From contig NC_067207.1 in assembly GCF_026262505.1 (NCBI RefSeq), positions 12,554,082 through 12,618,081 on the forward strand: a DNA stretch of 64,000 nucleotides, read 5' to 3'. The notes under the pieces were generated by a model. It worked only from the letters and a program-made list of their open reading frames with translations. It was not told where the DNA came from and made no database searches. This stretch comes from Trichomonas vaginalis G3. Lineage: Eukaryota > Parabasalia > Trichomonadida > Trichomonadidae. This document shows positions 1 through 9,920 of the stretch, piece by piece. Every line of letters begins with the position of its first letter. The first letter of the stretch is position 1. Made by a program: the position numbers and the translations under genes.

Positions 1-584
1 CCTATATGAGTATTATTTATGATATTAGATTTTATCAATGTGGCATTTAATGATTCAAAATAAACAGCAGCAAAACTTGATGCATGGCATGAATCAATAC
101 AGCAACAACTAACATTAACTACTTTTTGAACCCAAAGACATGAAATAGCTGATCCCCATCTTGTTTTACATTTTGAAAAATTCACTGCCTTAATATTTAT
201 TTGTTCATTATGTTGACATAATGAACCAGAATCACTATTTATACAGTATGAAATAGAACCTTCGGTAACGGTGCTATTTACATTATTACAATATATGAAT
301 CGATTATTTGAGTTATTAAAGGAATAAAAATGATTATTAACAAAATGGGAATGCCCTGTAATATAGATTGTACCATTATCATCGAAGAAATTGTTTTGTT
401 CAGATAAAATGTAATGATTATTTTTATTTTTGAAAAATATTGGATAATCTGATAAATCTTTAAAAATTGATTGGTAAACAAAAGCATTACCAGCATCAGA
501 AATACTTGGATTAATTTCTGTAATAGGTTTTGGGCTGGAAACACTAAAATATCGTCTCCAAAAATGTTGATAATCTTCTTCCAA
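1..584 (-). pseudogene. Beta-helix-like repeated family, copy 1 (partial)
   Basis: Reading the minus strand from 584 gives a continuous frame to the window edge, with motifs shared by the copies at 4005 and 25662: RRYFSVSSPKPITEINPSIS, then NAFVYQSIFKDLSDYP, GTIYITGHSHFVNNHF, STVTEGSISYC and FSKC..RWGSAI. Repeated short strands ending in N, C or G, with regular GT/GS turns, suggest a right-handed parallel beta-helix of the kind used in trichomonad surface families; that is inference. The frame opens with TTG and a stop lies a few codons upstream, so there is no ATG in frame. An ATG-bearing frame (640 to 278) overlaps in another frame and is probably a shadow. Likely a pseudogene copy. No signal peptide or membrane segment is in view. 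Confidence 0.55.
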
Positions 585-829
585 ATTATTTCTTGACTTA
601 TTTTAATTAACTTTTTGTTCTTGAATGTAGATAACAACATAAAGAATCATTTTGCATTTATTAAAACTGTTGTATCCGATTCATTGTAATAAGGGGACTC
701 TGTCAAATTTTTATATAGGGAAATTTCTCAATTGTATAAAATGTGATAGATGAATAAAAAAATTGATGTTTTTAAAATAAGACATTATGATAAAACATAA
801 ATAATAAAATCACATAAATAAATTATAAA

Positions 830-3352
830 TTATTTTTGTTCAACCCAAGGAGCATCTTTGATTGTATTTGGAGCAGCAACAAATCGTTTCAAAAGGGCGT
901 CTTCGTAGAAAGGATCTTGCATTCCCAAGATGTTGCCAATCTGGTTCAAATCTGTCTTAACTGTTATCTTGTATAAAACAGAGATAACTTCATTGACATC
1001 ATTGACACCGCCGTGCAAATAAACAAACTTTCCATCTGATGTAGATGCAGAGTTGTCCGCAGCAATGATGTTTCCTTGAACTCTTGGAGCAAGCCATGTG
1101 TGTGAATCTATCATTAGACACATCATTATAGGATCCTGTCTTGTACCTGGTACAATGATAGAGTTGTTGATTTGGCATGCATCACGTGAATTTCTGTCCA
1201 TAAGTGAAACACCATTTACTTCTGCAAATGTTACAATTTCACCCATTCTTTGAAGCAAAATTGGATTATCATTGGATTTGCCATCAACGAATGTGCCGCC
1301 AACCATGATGAATGCATTCTTAGGAACAGGATAAATTGTTCCACCAATGATTGGTTTAAGAGAAATGCCGCCTGTTGTGACTTTAGACCACTTCATTTCT
1401 TCGAAAACGAATTTCCAAACTTCTAAACTTTCAACACCACTAACAATATACATTGCTTCATCATTGCAGTAACATGCTGGGTTGATAGAAGGAGGTGGAG
1501 TGATTTGGTCTGCTGTATAAACAGATGACCATGATGGTCTTGCAGTGTTGAATTTCCAGAAGTCATTCAATGCTGTTTTTCCATCATTTGTTCCACCGAA
1601 AATGTAAATTTCAGTGCCACGTGAACATATTGCGCATTGTGAACGAGCTTGTGGCCATCGGCTGTTCATCTTGAAGACTTGGACACTCATGTCATCTGTT
1701 TTAACCATGTAGAGGTCTTCATTCAACTGGTTGTCTTTCAAGTAGCCGCCATAAATATAAAGATAACCATTGACATGTATCATTGCGTGTTTCTCAAGTG
1801 CAGGAAGTGGACAGACCATTTGTGGAATTGTTTCGACATTGATTGAAACATCGCAACCAACTGATGCTTGTCTGAGAATTGAGGCTTCTCGGAAGAATTT
1901 AACAAGCTCATCTCTTGATTCTGCGTCTTTGCACGAGTAGATTGTGTCTTCTCCATCGTATCTCAAACAAACAGATTGTATTGCATAAGGAATTATTGAG
2001 AGATTGTTGTAATTCAACTGTTTGGACAGTTGATATGTTCCTTTCTTGTTCAGACAGATCCAGAACTCATCAGAAAACACAAAGAATGCATAGCAATCAC
2101 GTTTCTGGACTTGTGCCAAATACAGTAATTCTCTGTTTGGTTGGATAACAGGTACTTTTGGCTTGAAACAGTTACTGTACTGGAAAACTTGTTGACGACG
2201 CTCTAAGTGTAAAACATTTTCATCAAGTGTTTTCATGGAAACTGTACACATATTCATTGCATCAATGAGATTCTTGTAATCTGGATGATGTTTCGTAGTG
2301 TATTTGAATGTCTCGCGAAGAAGAAGTTTGTATTTGGGAGCTCTTTGAACCGGTTTGATGAGAATTCCGTCGAATCTGATTTCTTTAGCGTATTCGGACA
2401 TTCTGAAGTCTTCAAAAATTTGCTCGTATTGAGGATTGAGCATGTAGTTCTTGATAATGCTAAGAACTTGATCGTATGTTGCCATATAGTTAAGGTATAT
2501 CTTAAGGAATGGCACGAATTTCTTGAAAATCCAGCCAACACATGCCATGTAGTCGATATCGATTTTCTGGAAGTCGTTGTACATTTCTTCGTGTAAACTT
2601 AAGATATAATTTGCAGATTGAAGCAACATCGTGTATAAATCCTTTGGAACCCAGCCAGTTCTCCTGAAGAAACCACCAACATTCTTTTCGAATCCTCTAA
2701 GAGTTTCAACATAAGTTCCTTCTGTTTCTACAATTTCTTTAACTGAAAGATAGCGTAAGCGCATGATCTTCTTTGATTTCTCGCTAGCATCGTAAACAAC
2801 ATATACTCTGCTGTATAAGAAATCTTTCATCGCTTGCTCATGAAACGTATCTATGTTATATTCGTCGCCAGTAACGGAATAAAATTTAAAGGATGATGCG
2901 ACTTGATCGTCTGGAACATCGTGTAAGTGAGCGAGATGAAGTTGAACTTTCTTAAGCTTTAACGGATATTTTAATGAAACAATATAGTTATAATAAAGCT
3001 GCATATCAGTTGAAATAACAGGGAAACTGATTGTAACAGCTCTTGGAGCTCCTTCTTTGACAATAGTGGCCGCGAGGAAGAAGTTAGCGGCTTCGGTTTC
3101 GTATCTCTTTGTTGGAAGGATTTGCAGCTCCGGGCACATGCCAAATATATCGTCTGTGTCGTCTAGTAATAATGAAAAGCCGTTTATTGATCTCAGAGAA
3201 AGATTTAAGTTTTCTGTTGATTTTATTTGTTCTTTAAAAAGATCGATGATTTGAGAGCATTTCATTCTGGTGTGTATGATATTATATAATGGGACTAAAT
3301 AGTACTTGCCGGATGGGAAGTGCAAGATCTGCACAACGCCATACTTAGACAT
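830..3352 (-). CDS. RhoGEF (DH-PH) protein with C-terminal kelch repeats
   Basis: Predicted guanine-nucleotide exchange factor for Rho/Rac GTPases, acting on the actin cytoskeleton at the membrane. With the start chosen here it is 840 residues. Residues about 200-380 form a Dbl-homology domain: it opens YLSVKEIVETEGTYVETL and carries the hallmark LIKPVQRAPKYKLLLRE near 331. Residues about 385-490 fit a PH domain. Residues about 515-795 hold kelch blades (YLYIYGGY, IYIFGGTND, FIMVGGTF, FVYLHGGVND). The first about 110 residues resemble a ubiquitin-like or FERM-like N-terminus, but I cannot name it. The frame is open to an ATG at 3418, but an initiator motif lies directly before the ATG at 3352, which is therefore preferred. 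No breaks seen. DH-kelch fusions are typical of protists. The GTPase target cannot be read from sequence. Confidence 0.88.
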   Translation of the reverse strand: MSKYGVVQILHFPSGKYYLVPLYNIIHTRMKCSQIIDLFKEQIKSTENLNLSLRSINGFSLLLDDTDDIFGMCPELQILPTKRYETEAANFFLAATIVKEGAPRAVTISFPVISTDMQLYYNYIVSLKYPLKLKKVQLHLAHLHDVPDDQVASSFKFYSVTGDEYNIDTFHEQAMKDFLYSRVYVVYDASEKSKKIMRLRYLSVKEIVETEGTYVETLRGFEKNVGGFFRRTGWVPKDLYTMLLQSANYILSLHEEMYNDFQKIDIDYMACVGWIFKKFVPFLKIYLNYMATYDQVLSIIKNYMLNPQYEQIFEDFRMSEYAKEIRFDGILIKPVQRAPKYKLLLRETFKYTTKHHPDYKNLIDAMNMCTVSMKTLDENVLHLERRQQVFQYSNCFKPKVPVIQPNRELLYLAQVQKRDCYAFFVFSDEFWICLNKKGTYQLSKQLNYNNLSIIPYAIQSVCLRYDGEDTIYSCKDAESRDELVKFFREASILRQASVGCDVSINVETIPQMVCPLPALEKHAMIHVNGYLYIYGGYLKDNQLNEDLYMVKTDDMSVQVFKMNSRWPQARSQCAICSRGTEIYIFGGTNDGKTALNDFWKFNTARPSWSSVYTADQITPPPSINPACYCNDEAMYIVSGVESLEVWKFVFEEMKWSKVTTGGISLKPIIGGTIYPVPKNAFIMVGGTFVDGKSNDNPILLQRMGEIVTFAEVNGVSLMDRNSRDACQINNSIIVPGTRQDPIMMCLMIDSHTWLAPRVQGNIIAADNSASTSDGKFVYLHGGVNDVNEVISVLYKITVKTDLNQIGNILGMQDPFYEDALLKRFVAAPNTIKDAPWVEQK

Positions 3353-3359
3353 AATATGA
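3353..3359 (-). promoter_or_regulatory. Trichomonad initiator (Inr) of the RhoGEF-kelch gene
   Basis: On the gene strand the bases directly before the ATG at 3352 read TCATATT. This matches the known trichomonad initiator TCA(+1)YWY and would give a 5-nt leader, normal for this lineage. It is the main reason for preferring this start over the in-frame ATG at 3418. Confidence 0.6.
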
Positions 3360-3418
3360 AATCTTTTTTTGAAGAAAAAAAAATTTTTCATTACAATTAT
3401 CGGTTTTCTTCCGATCAA

Positions 3419-4004
3419 ATTTTATTCAATTTTCATATAAGGTTTATAGTGAGATCACTTAAAAGTATTCACAATGAGAAAATCATTTTAAAAAGTCGTT
3501 TTATTTTAAGATAACTTATTGATTTCAATTTTATCGAACATCAGATGCCATTTGAGATCTGGTATCAGTATCAAACAATTTGCAAGTTTCTTTATGAAAA
3601 ACAGCATTTTCCTTAAGAAATTGAAATTTGATCCAACGATATTCGGATTTCTATCTCCAAAACTAAACTAGCCATCTGATATGCAAGGAGAACGTAATTT
3701 TTTAAATATATGCTCAAAAATAAGATTTTTATTCAAGTTTCCAAATTAAGCAATTGTTATTAAGCTTCAATCGTTACAAAATGTGCATCAACTCAAAGAT
3801 GCAAAAATGATTAGAGAATGTGCAGTCTTTCCACTTGCTTGATAGAGATGAAAAACTGGCAGTTTGAGACCTTTACAGTACTTCATGGACCAAGTGCCAT
3901 AACTACATTACAACAAGATTCAATAAATTAAGTTGATACAAAATGATCCCATAGTTTGATTTCTGTAGTTAAAACCATATAGGTTTAAATAAAATATCTC
4001 TAGT
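3419..4004. other. Non-coding spacer
   Basis: AT-rich sequence between the divergent RhoGEF-kelch gene and the second beta-helix copy. I see no coding frame, repeat or RNA gene here. Confidence 0.5.
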
Positions 4005-4935
4005 TTGGAAGAAGATTATGAACAGTTTTGGGGACGATATTTTAGTATTTCAAGTCCAAAACCTATTACTGAAACGAATCCAAGTATATCTGATGATGGT
4101 AACGCATTTGTTTATAAATCAATATTTAAAGATTTGTCAAATTATGCAATTGTCATCCGGGAAAATAGCTATTACATATTATTTGAACAAAATGTTTTCT
4201 GCAATGGTAAAGGTACCATATATATTAGTGGAAATTCTCATTTTGTTAATAACCATTTTGATTCCTTTAGTAACGCACATAATAACTTTATACATTGCGA
4301 ACATGTCAATAGTACAGTTACTGAAGGTTCTATTTCATCCTGCAGTAATAGTAATTCTGGATCCTTATCTCAAGCATTCGGAAAAATAAATATTAAAGCA
4401 GTAAATTTCTCAAAATGTCAATCAATCTATGGATCGGCTTTTGTTTGCAATTTGGTTCAAAATGTAGAAAATATCAGTTGTTGTTTTTATTGATTCATGC
4501 CACGCATCAAGTAACACTATTGCTTATTTTGGTTCATTAAATGCAACACTAATGAAATCTAATTTCATAAATAATACTCAGGCAAGTACTGAAGCGGGAA
4601 TAATTTTATTTGAAGCCAACTCTCAACATAGACTTTACATAGAAGAATGTATATTTCAGAGCAATTGTCAAAATCAAAGCGTGGCAATTTTTTGTGCTTT
4701 TGGCAATCCCTATATTTATATCTTCAGAACAAAATCTGATTCGACAAAAATAGCCGAAGGAAATATGATATATATGTCAGAAATGTCCACTGCCTCTTTT
4801 GAAAATGCTTTTTTCATATGTTTAGCACCCAAAATGCTTATTAGAAGCAATAAACAGAATACTTATTCTGTCTTTGATCCATTTTCATATGTTGATCTTT
4901 TCTATCAATTGCTTTTTTCCAAAAGTAAAAAATAA
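4005..4935 (+). pseudogene. Beta-helix-like repeated family, copy 2 (decayed)
   Basis: Same family as copies 1 and 3: RYFSISSPKPITETNPSIS, NAFVYKSIFKDLSNYA, GTIYISGNSHFVNNHF, STVTEGSISSC, then FSKCQSIYGSAF. The frame stops at 4493, and the family sequence resumes in another frame (DSCHASSNT, then MKSNFINNTQASTEAG, NPYIYIFRTKSD, FDPFSYVDLFYQ) to a stop at 4935. Copy 1 reads CCCIDSCHASS across the same place, so a one-base difference near 4490 explains the shift. The frame begins with TTG and has an in-frame stop upstream, so no ATG. The intact protein would be about 310 residues of short beta-strand-like repeats. Function unknown; a surface protein is a guess. Confidence 0.6.
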
Positions 4936-7022
4936 TTAACTTCAATATTATTTAATCTTCTTTATGAAATTTTATATTATTATCACATAGTTACAACGTT
5001 CAATGATTTATTGATGTGATCTCATGTTGATGTTTATTATATTTCATGCAATTTTAAACAAAAGTGAGATAGAATTAGGAATTTGATATCGGTAGCTACT
5101 TCCTATTTGTGAAGATACATTTGGGAGTGATTTCCTTGAAATTGCCAATATGTTTCTTTTGGGATGATACTTATCAAGTATATTATCTGTAATTGAAGCC
5201 AAAATTTTAAAATAATATCATATCATTCATATTTGGAGTTTAACAATTCTATTTATCTTAATTAATTTTTGGAAATCTATCTTAGAAGTAGTCTATCTTA
5301 GATTTTTCGCGGGACTATCTTTTTTTAAAGTTAATAAATTGTAAAGATTTGTAAACTAAGCAATAAAAAAAAGGTAGTCTCACGAAAATACGTTATTTTC
5401 CCGATGCCTTGGAAGCAGCTTTGCAGGTTACCCGTAAGGTAACCAGTAGAAGTTTCTGAGCAAGGATGAAGAAGATTAAAGAGCCTTTTTATTGCAAACG
5501 CTATATTTGTAAGTGTCTTTGTAGAACTTCTCATAAATTCAAAGATTTCCAAAAACGAATTTTTCGATTTTGATATAATAAATGATATTTAAACAAATTA
5601 TAGATGTGTTTGCAATTAAAAAAATCCGAGTTAACTACAATATCTTCAATTTTTGTCGTTCACTTTTTCATGTCATACTGATAGCAAGAATACTCACCCA
5701 ATTTGGTTACACTTCATGATAGTTTGAAGTAAAAAAAGGCCACAGTTTTTTTTATTTGATATCGTTATCTAAATTTTGTACAGAAATGAAATAAATTATA
5801 ATATGAAACGTGTGTTATTATGCTTGTTGGGAAACAATCCAATACTTATGTCTGAATGAAATGATTATTTCTACGAGATTTTTCATATTCAGCTAATAAT
5901 GCTATCAAAATCAAATAACAATAAAAAGTTATTTTGTACATAATGTAACTTAATCTTTAATACTATATAGAACTTCGAAATACGACTAAACGGTGCGAGT
6001 TACGCGATTAAATACCTTTTTCTCGATCGAAACTTGAAAGTGAGGATAACTCAATGGGTAGGGGTATGGGTTCGACTTTTTCTATTGGGCAACTATTTTT
6101 TTCTTTTCATTGTTTCAGCATTTTTTTATGCGATTATGCATAATTATTTGATTTCCTATATATTCAATAATAAATTTGTTCCGAACTCTTAACAAATAAA
6201 TAAATTTTTAGAATATTTAAATTTATAGCTCCCTACATTAATATAAAGTGTTCGAATAGTTCATATATAGTTTCTTTAAAATAATTTGTTTCATTTTAAA
6301 TTGGTTTGGCACAATGCTTGACATAACATGCACAAAGCTATGCCATTTTAAAATATGTATATCAATCAAGCCGATTAAGTCCATCCTAAACGAAAATCAT
6401 CGATACTCATGAATTTATGATAGTCGTTCTTGATATAATTGCGCGTTTTAAAAAATGCTTACTTTTGAACACAGAACTTATCTATCCATATTTATCAATG
6501 AAAGTTTATAAGATGCATTAATGACAAAACCTTACTTTATCAATTATAATCTTATCGTAAATTTCAAACTACAATACTGTGGGGCAAATATTAAATAACC
6601 ACTATGTTGCGGATTTTATGTAAGTCTGCAAACTGTAAAATGTAATTAAACACAAATAAAAAAAAATGTAAATTTTAATCGAGAAATTTAGCAATCTTGA
6701 AAGCCTTGATCGGCATCTTTTACAAGATGTCAGTAATGCATATTCAATAACTATGAAAATCTAGCCAAGCATGGATTTTTTTCGAAAAAAAATTGTATTA
6801 AATTTCATTTTTCATTCTTTATACAAGTTTTAACCTTTGGTGCAATTATATCCTATCGCAAATGCATTATTGACGTTATTACTTGGATACTTCTTCATAA
6901 CGCTAAATCTTCAAATTAGTTATGTGTTTGTTACTAATAGAAGTTGGAAAGGTATTAAAAAAGGAAATGTTAATAAATATACATGTTTAATTAAAAAACA
7001 AACAAGAATAAATTAAATAATT
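4936..7022. other. Gene-free stretch with a small hairpin and a weak tRNA-like word
   Basis: About 2 kb of AT-rich DNA without a credible gene. An exact hairpin (GGTTACC, 5-nt loop, GGTAACC) lies near 5438-5456. Around 6047-6100 there are weak A-box-like (TAACTCAATGGG) and B-box-like (GGTTCGAC) words followed by T-runs, which could be a degenerate tRNA-derived element. The 73-aa frame at 5331-5552 looks like chance. Confidence 0.4.
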
Positions 7023-7247
7023 TTATTTCTTAGGAAAGTCTAAGTTTTGTAATAGATAAATTGCTTTTTGTGTCTCTTCTTCATCAATTTCTGGATGTTG
7101 ATTCTCAGGTGGCGGACTAATTAAAACATCATGGGCAATATCAAACCATTGTTTTAGTTCGTTGGCAGAAGGAAAATGATCTTCTTGTATTGGCGTTATT
7201 AATGATTGAAAATCATCAGTTGATTCTGCATTTTGGGAATTTTCCAA
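7023..7247 (-). CDS. Small acidic frame, doubtful
   Basis: A 74-residue acidic frame rich in E, P and N (IDEEETQKAIYLLQNLDF near its end). Its composition looks more protein-like than the surrounding noise, but it begins with TTG and has no in-frame ATG before an upstream stop. It may be the 3' remnant of a decayed gene or chance. No family recognised. Confidence 0.2.
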   Translation of the reverse strand: MENSQNAESTDDFQSLITPIQEDHFPSANELKQWFDIAHDVLISPPPENQHPEIDEEETQKAIYLLQNLDFPKK

Positions 7248-8000
7248 ATTTTCATTTGGAAAATTTGAATTTTGAGATATTGTTTAAGCACTCAGATCTC
7301 ATTTTTAAAATATCTGCACCAAATTCTTACATCTGATAATTTTCATGTGTAACCAATGTTTCCCAATCCATTTGCCATACCCTACTAATCGCAAATTCAT
7401 TCCCTTTAATTTTGTATTAAATTTAAATTCCAATCTTAATTTCTACATTATTTATGCTAACCCTTTAAATTTTGTTCTTATTTATTCACCCTCAGATACA
7501 AATTTATTTAGAATGTATTCCTCTGAGGTCTATATTTGTATTCGAAAATAAAATCTTTAAAACTCTCTAAGTTATCATTTTCTCTTCAGATATCTAATAT
7601 TTTTCTAATGACATAACTACTTTGGACGCATATCCAAATTCCAAAAAAAATATGGAAAAAATAAAAATGAAATTGAAAAATACAATTTTTGATATGTAAA
7701 AAGAGATTTTGAAAAAAATTGGGAAAAAGAGTATCTAATAAAATTGTTTGAGATCTATGTAGACATAGTTTTTACATTAAAAAATCAATAATATTGAAAT
7801 TGATCTGAATATATCTTTTTTTTTAAGTTTGAATGCATTAATCTCAAAGCATTTGATAAAATACTGGTTTTATTTCAAAATTCTAAATAATTTGTAATTA
7901 GATCTTTATGATGTAATTTAATTTTAAACAAGTACAGATAAAGAGAATCATAATAAAGGTGATCTATATTGCTTAAGTAAAATTGAGTATAATAGATCGA

Positions 8001-8170
8001 TCTTAGCAACAAGATCTGAGGAAGTAGATTTGAGAGTCGAGAGTTTAGATCTTAGCAACAAGATCTGAGGAAATAGATTTGAGAGTCGAGAGTTTAGATC
8101 TTAGCAACAAGATCTGAGGAAATAGATTTGAGAGTCGAGAGTTTAGATCTTAGCAACAAGATCTGAGAGT
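8001..8170. repeat. 49-bp tandem repeat, about 3.4 units
   Basis: Units start at 8001, 8050, 8099 and 8148 and are almost identical. Each begins TCTTAGCAACAAGATCTGAG and ends GAGAGTCGAGAGTTTAGA. The near identity implies recent expansion. There are no spacers, so it is not a CRISPR. No coding sense. Confidence 0.9.
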
Positions 8171-9920
8171 TTTATCATTTCCGGCATATTGGGCCGAAAA
8201 GGAGTGATCCGCGTAAGTATGAAAAAAAGTGAATTTTGTTGTATGGTGTTTTTTTATTATATCCGTTTCTCTCACAATTTTCAATAAATATTATTGTTCA
8301 AACGGAAATATAAATAAACAATTCAAAAATAAAAATGTAAATGTAAATTGAAAATGTATTATAAACATGCTAAAAAGCGTATATTTTAAACTTAAAGGAA
8401 AAATGAAATTCGTAAAAATGAGCATGATGTTTGATAAGGGAGTTTTAATTTTTTTTTCAAAAAAATTAAGGAACTTAAATTGAGATTATCAGGCTATGTA
8501 GTGGTATTTTTACGATCTGACTGCAGAAATCGAATCAGCGAGACCCGAAGATTCATATTCCGCCGGAAAAATAGGGTTTCGAGGCGTAGATAGGGATAAA
8601 AAGATGCTTTAAGAAGATCTCAGTAGAAATATGGTTTATAAGAGGATATAGGTCAGGATATAAGATTATGAAAATTGAAGAAGTGAATTATCAAGATGTA
8701 TTTATGAGTAAACTATATTGTTTTAAGCTATCTAAATCTGTTTTGATATAAATTAAAGCGTATACTTATGCAAAATGCGAAATTTAAATTAATACTTTTT
8801 TTTTGCTATTTGGACACAAAGCTAACAATCCATCCAATAGATGACGTATACCTAGCGAGATGAAGCATTTTAACATGAAAGACAAGAAAATCTGATTACT
8901 TGTGTTGAAAGTTTCTGTATTTCGTCTTCTTGCAAACACAGCGTTCAGATGCAGAAGAAAATGCAGCCGTAATGACGCAAAAAGACACTAAAATAAATTG
9001 GAGAATTTCTGTAAAGTTTTTACTGAGCTTTGTTATTGAACCCGAATTTGTTGCTGAGTGACAGGATATTAAATCTACGACATTCATGAGTAATTGTTAT
9101 CAATTTGTCAATAAATTATGTTGAAGATGGTTTAAATGTCTTCGAAGGCATGAAATTAGATCCTAAATCTGTTTAAGTTAATAAAAGAGAACAAATGTTG
9201 AAAGAGTTGTCATATTGCCTACAAAATTTTCAAACATTTGCATTGAGACAATGTGAAAAAATGATGTCCAAAATACCTTTACTAAAATATTTTTAATTTG
9301 AATCATAACAAGGAAAAACAATAATGGCAGAATAAGAAAAAAAAACAAAGATGTTATGATTTGAACAGTTGCCTTTTAGATTCAAAAAGAGCATATCGTT
9401 CCCAATCACTACACTACCTTCCTTTCTGATAAAAAGCTGAATAATTAGTATTTAATGAATTCTCCAACTTGGGGATTTGCGGCTTTTCCAAAATCTGTTA
9501 TGATAGTTCTATATAGCAATTGATATATAATATGTTTTTTATAATCAAATAATTTTTTAGTCCGGATAAATTTTTTAAAATTTCAAAGTCTTTCCATTCT
9601 ACTAACGCTCTTCACATCCATATCCTTTACCATATATGTAATATAACGCCTTATTTTAATTCCCATGTTTACGATTTATTTGTCGAAAAACTGTCTTGCC
9701 CATTAACATCTCGGAAAAATTTTCGACTTTTTGAATGGCCGTTTTCAAGATCTCAAAAACTGTGGGATATTTTTTACAAAGCTAATCGACATTTATTTAC
9801 CACATATGTGTACTATACAATGCACCTGGTTTCATCGAATTTTTACCGTCAGTTTTCTCGTGAGACTACCTTTAATAAAAAACAAAAAAATTTGTTCTTT
9901 TAGATTTTTTTTTATAAAAT
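8171..9920. other. Gene-free stretch upstream of KAP3
   Basis: AT-rich, with only short frames that look like chance (for example a 63-aa minus frame at 8896-9087 with one hydrophobic stretch). Close to KAP3, at about 9856-9875, is the word GAGACTACCTTTAATAAA. CCTTT resembles the M5 core-promoter element known in T. vaginalis, but here it lies about 50 bases before the ATG, so its role is uncertain. The stretch 7248-8000 is likewise empty. Confidence 0.4.

Noticed and set aside
1649-3514. Several plus- and minus-strand frames inside the RhoGEF-kelch gene
   Set aside because: Shadows of a strong coding frame on the minus strand.
6047-6100. tRNA-like stretch with GGTTCGAC
   Set aside because: The A box is poor, the spacing is short and no cloverleaf forms.
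8001-8170. Possible CRISPR-like array
   Set aside because: Units are directly adjacent with no spacers; an ordinary tandem repeat in a eukaryotic genome.
8896-9087. 63-codon minus-strand frame with a hydrophobic stretch
   Set aside because: Has an ATG but is isolated, short and without a recognisable homologue or promoter word.
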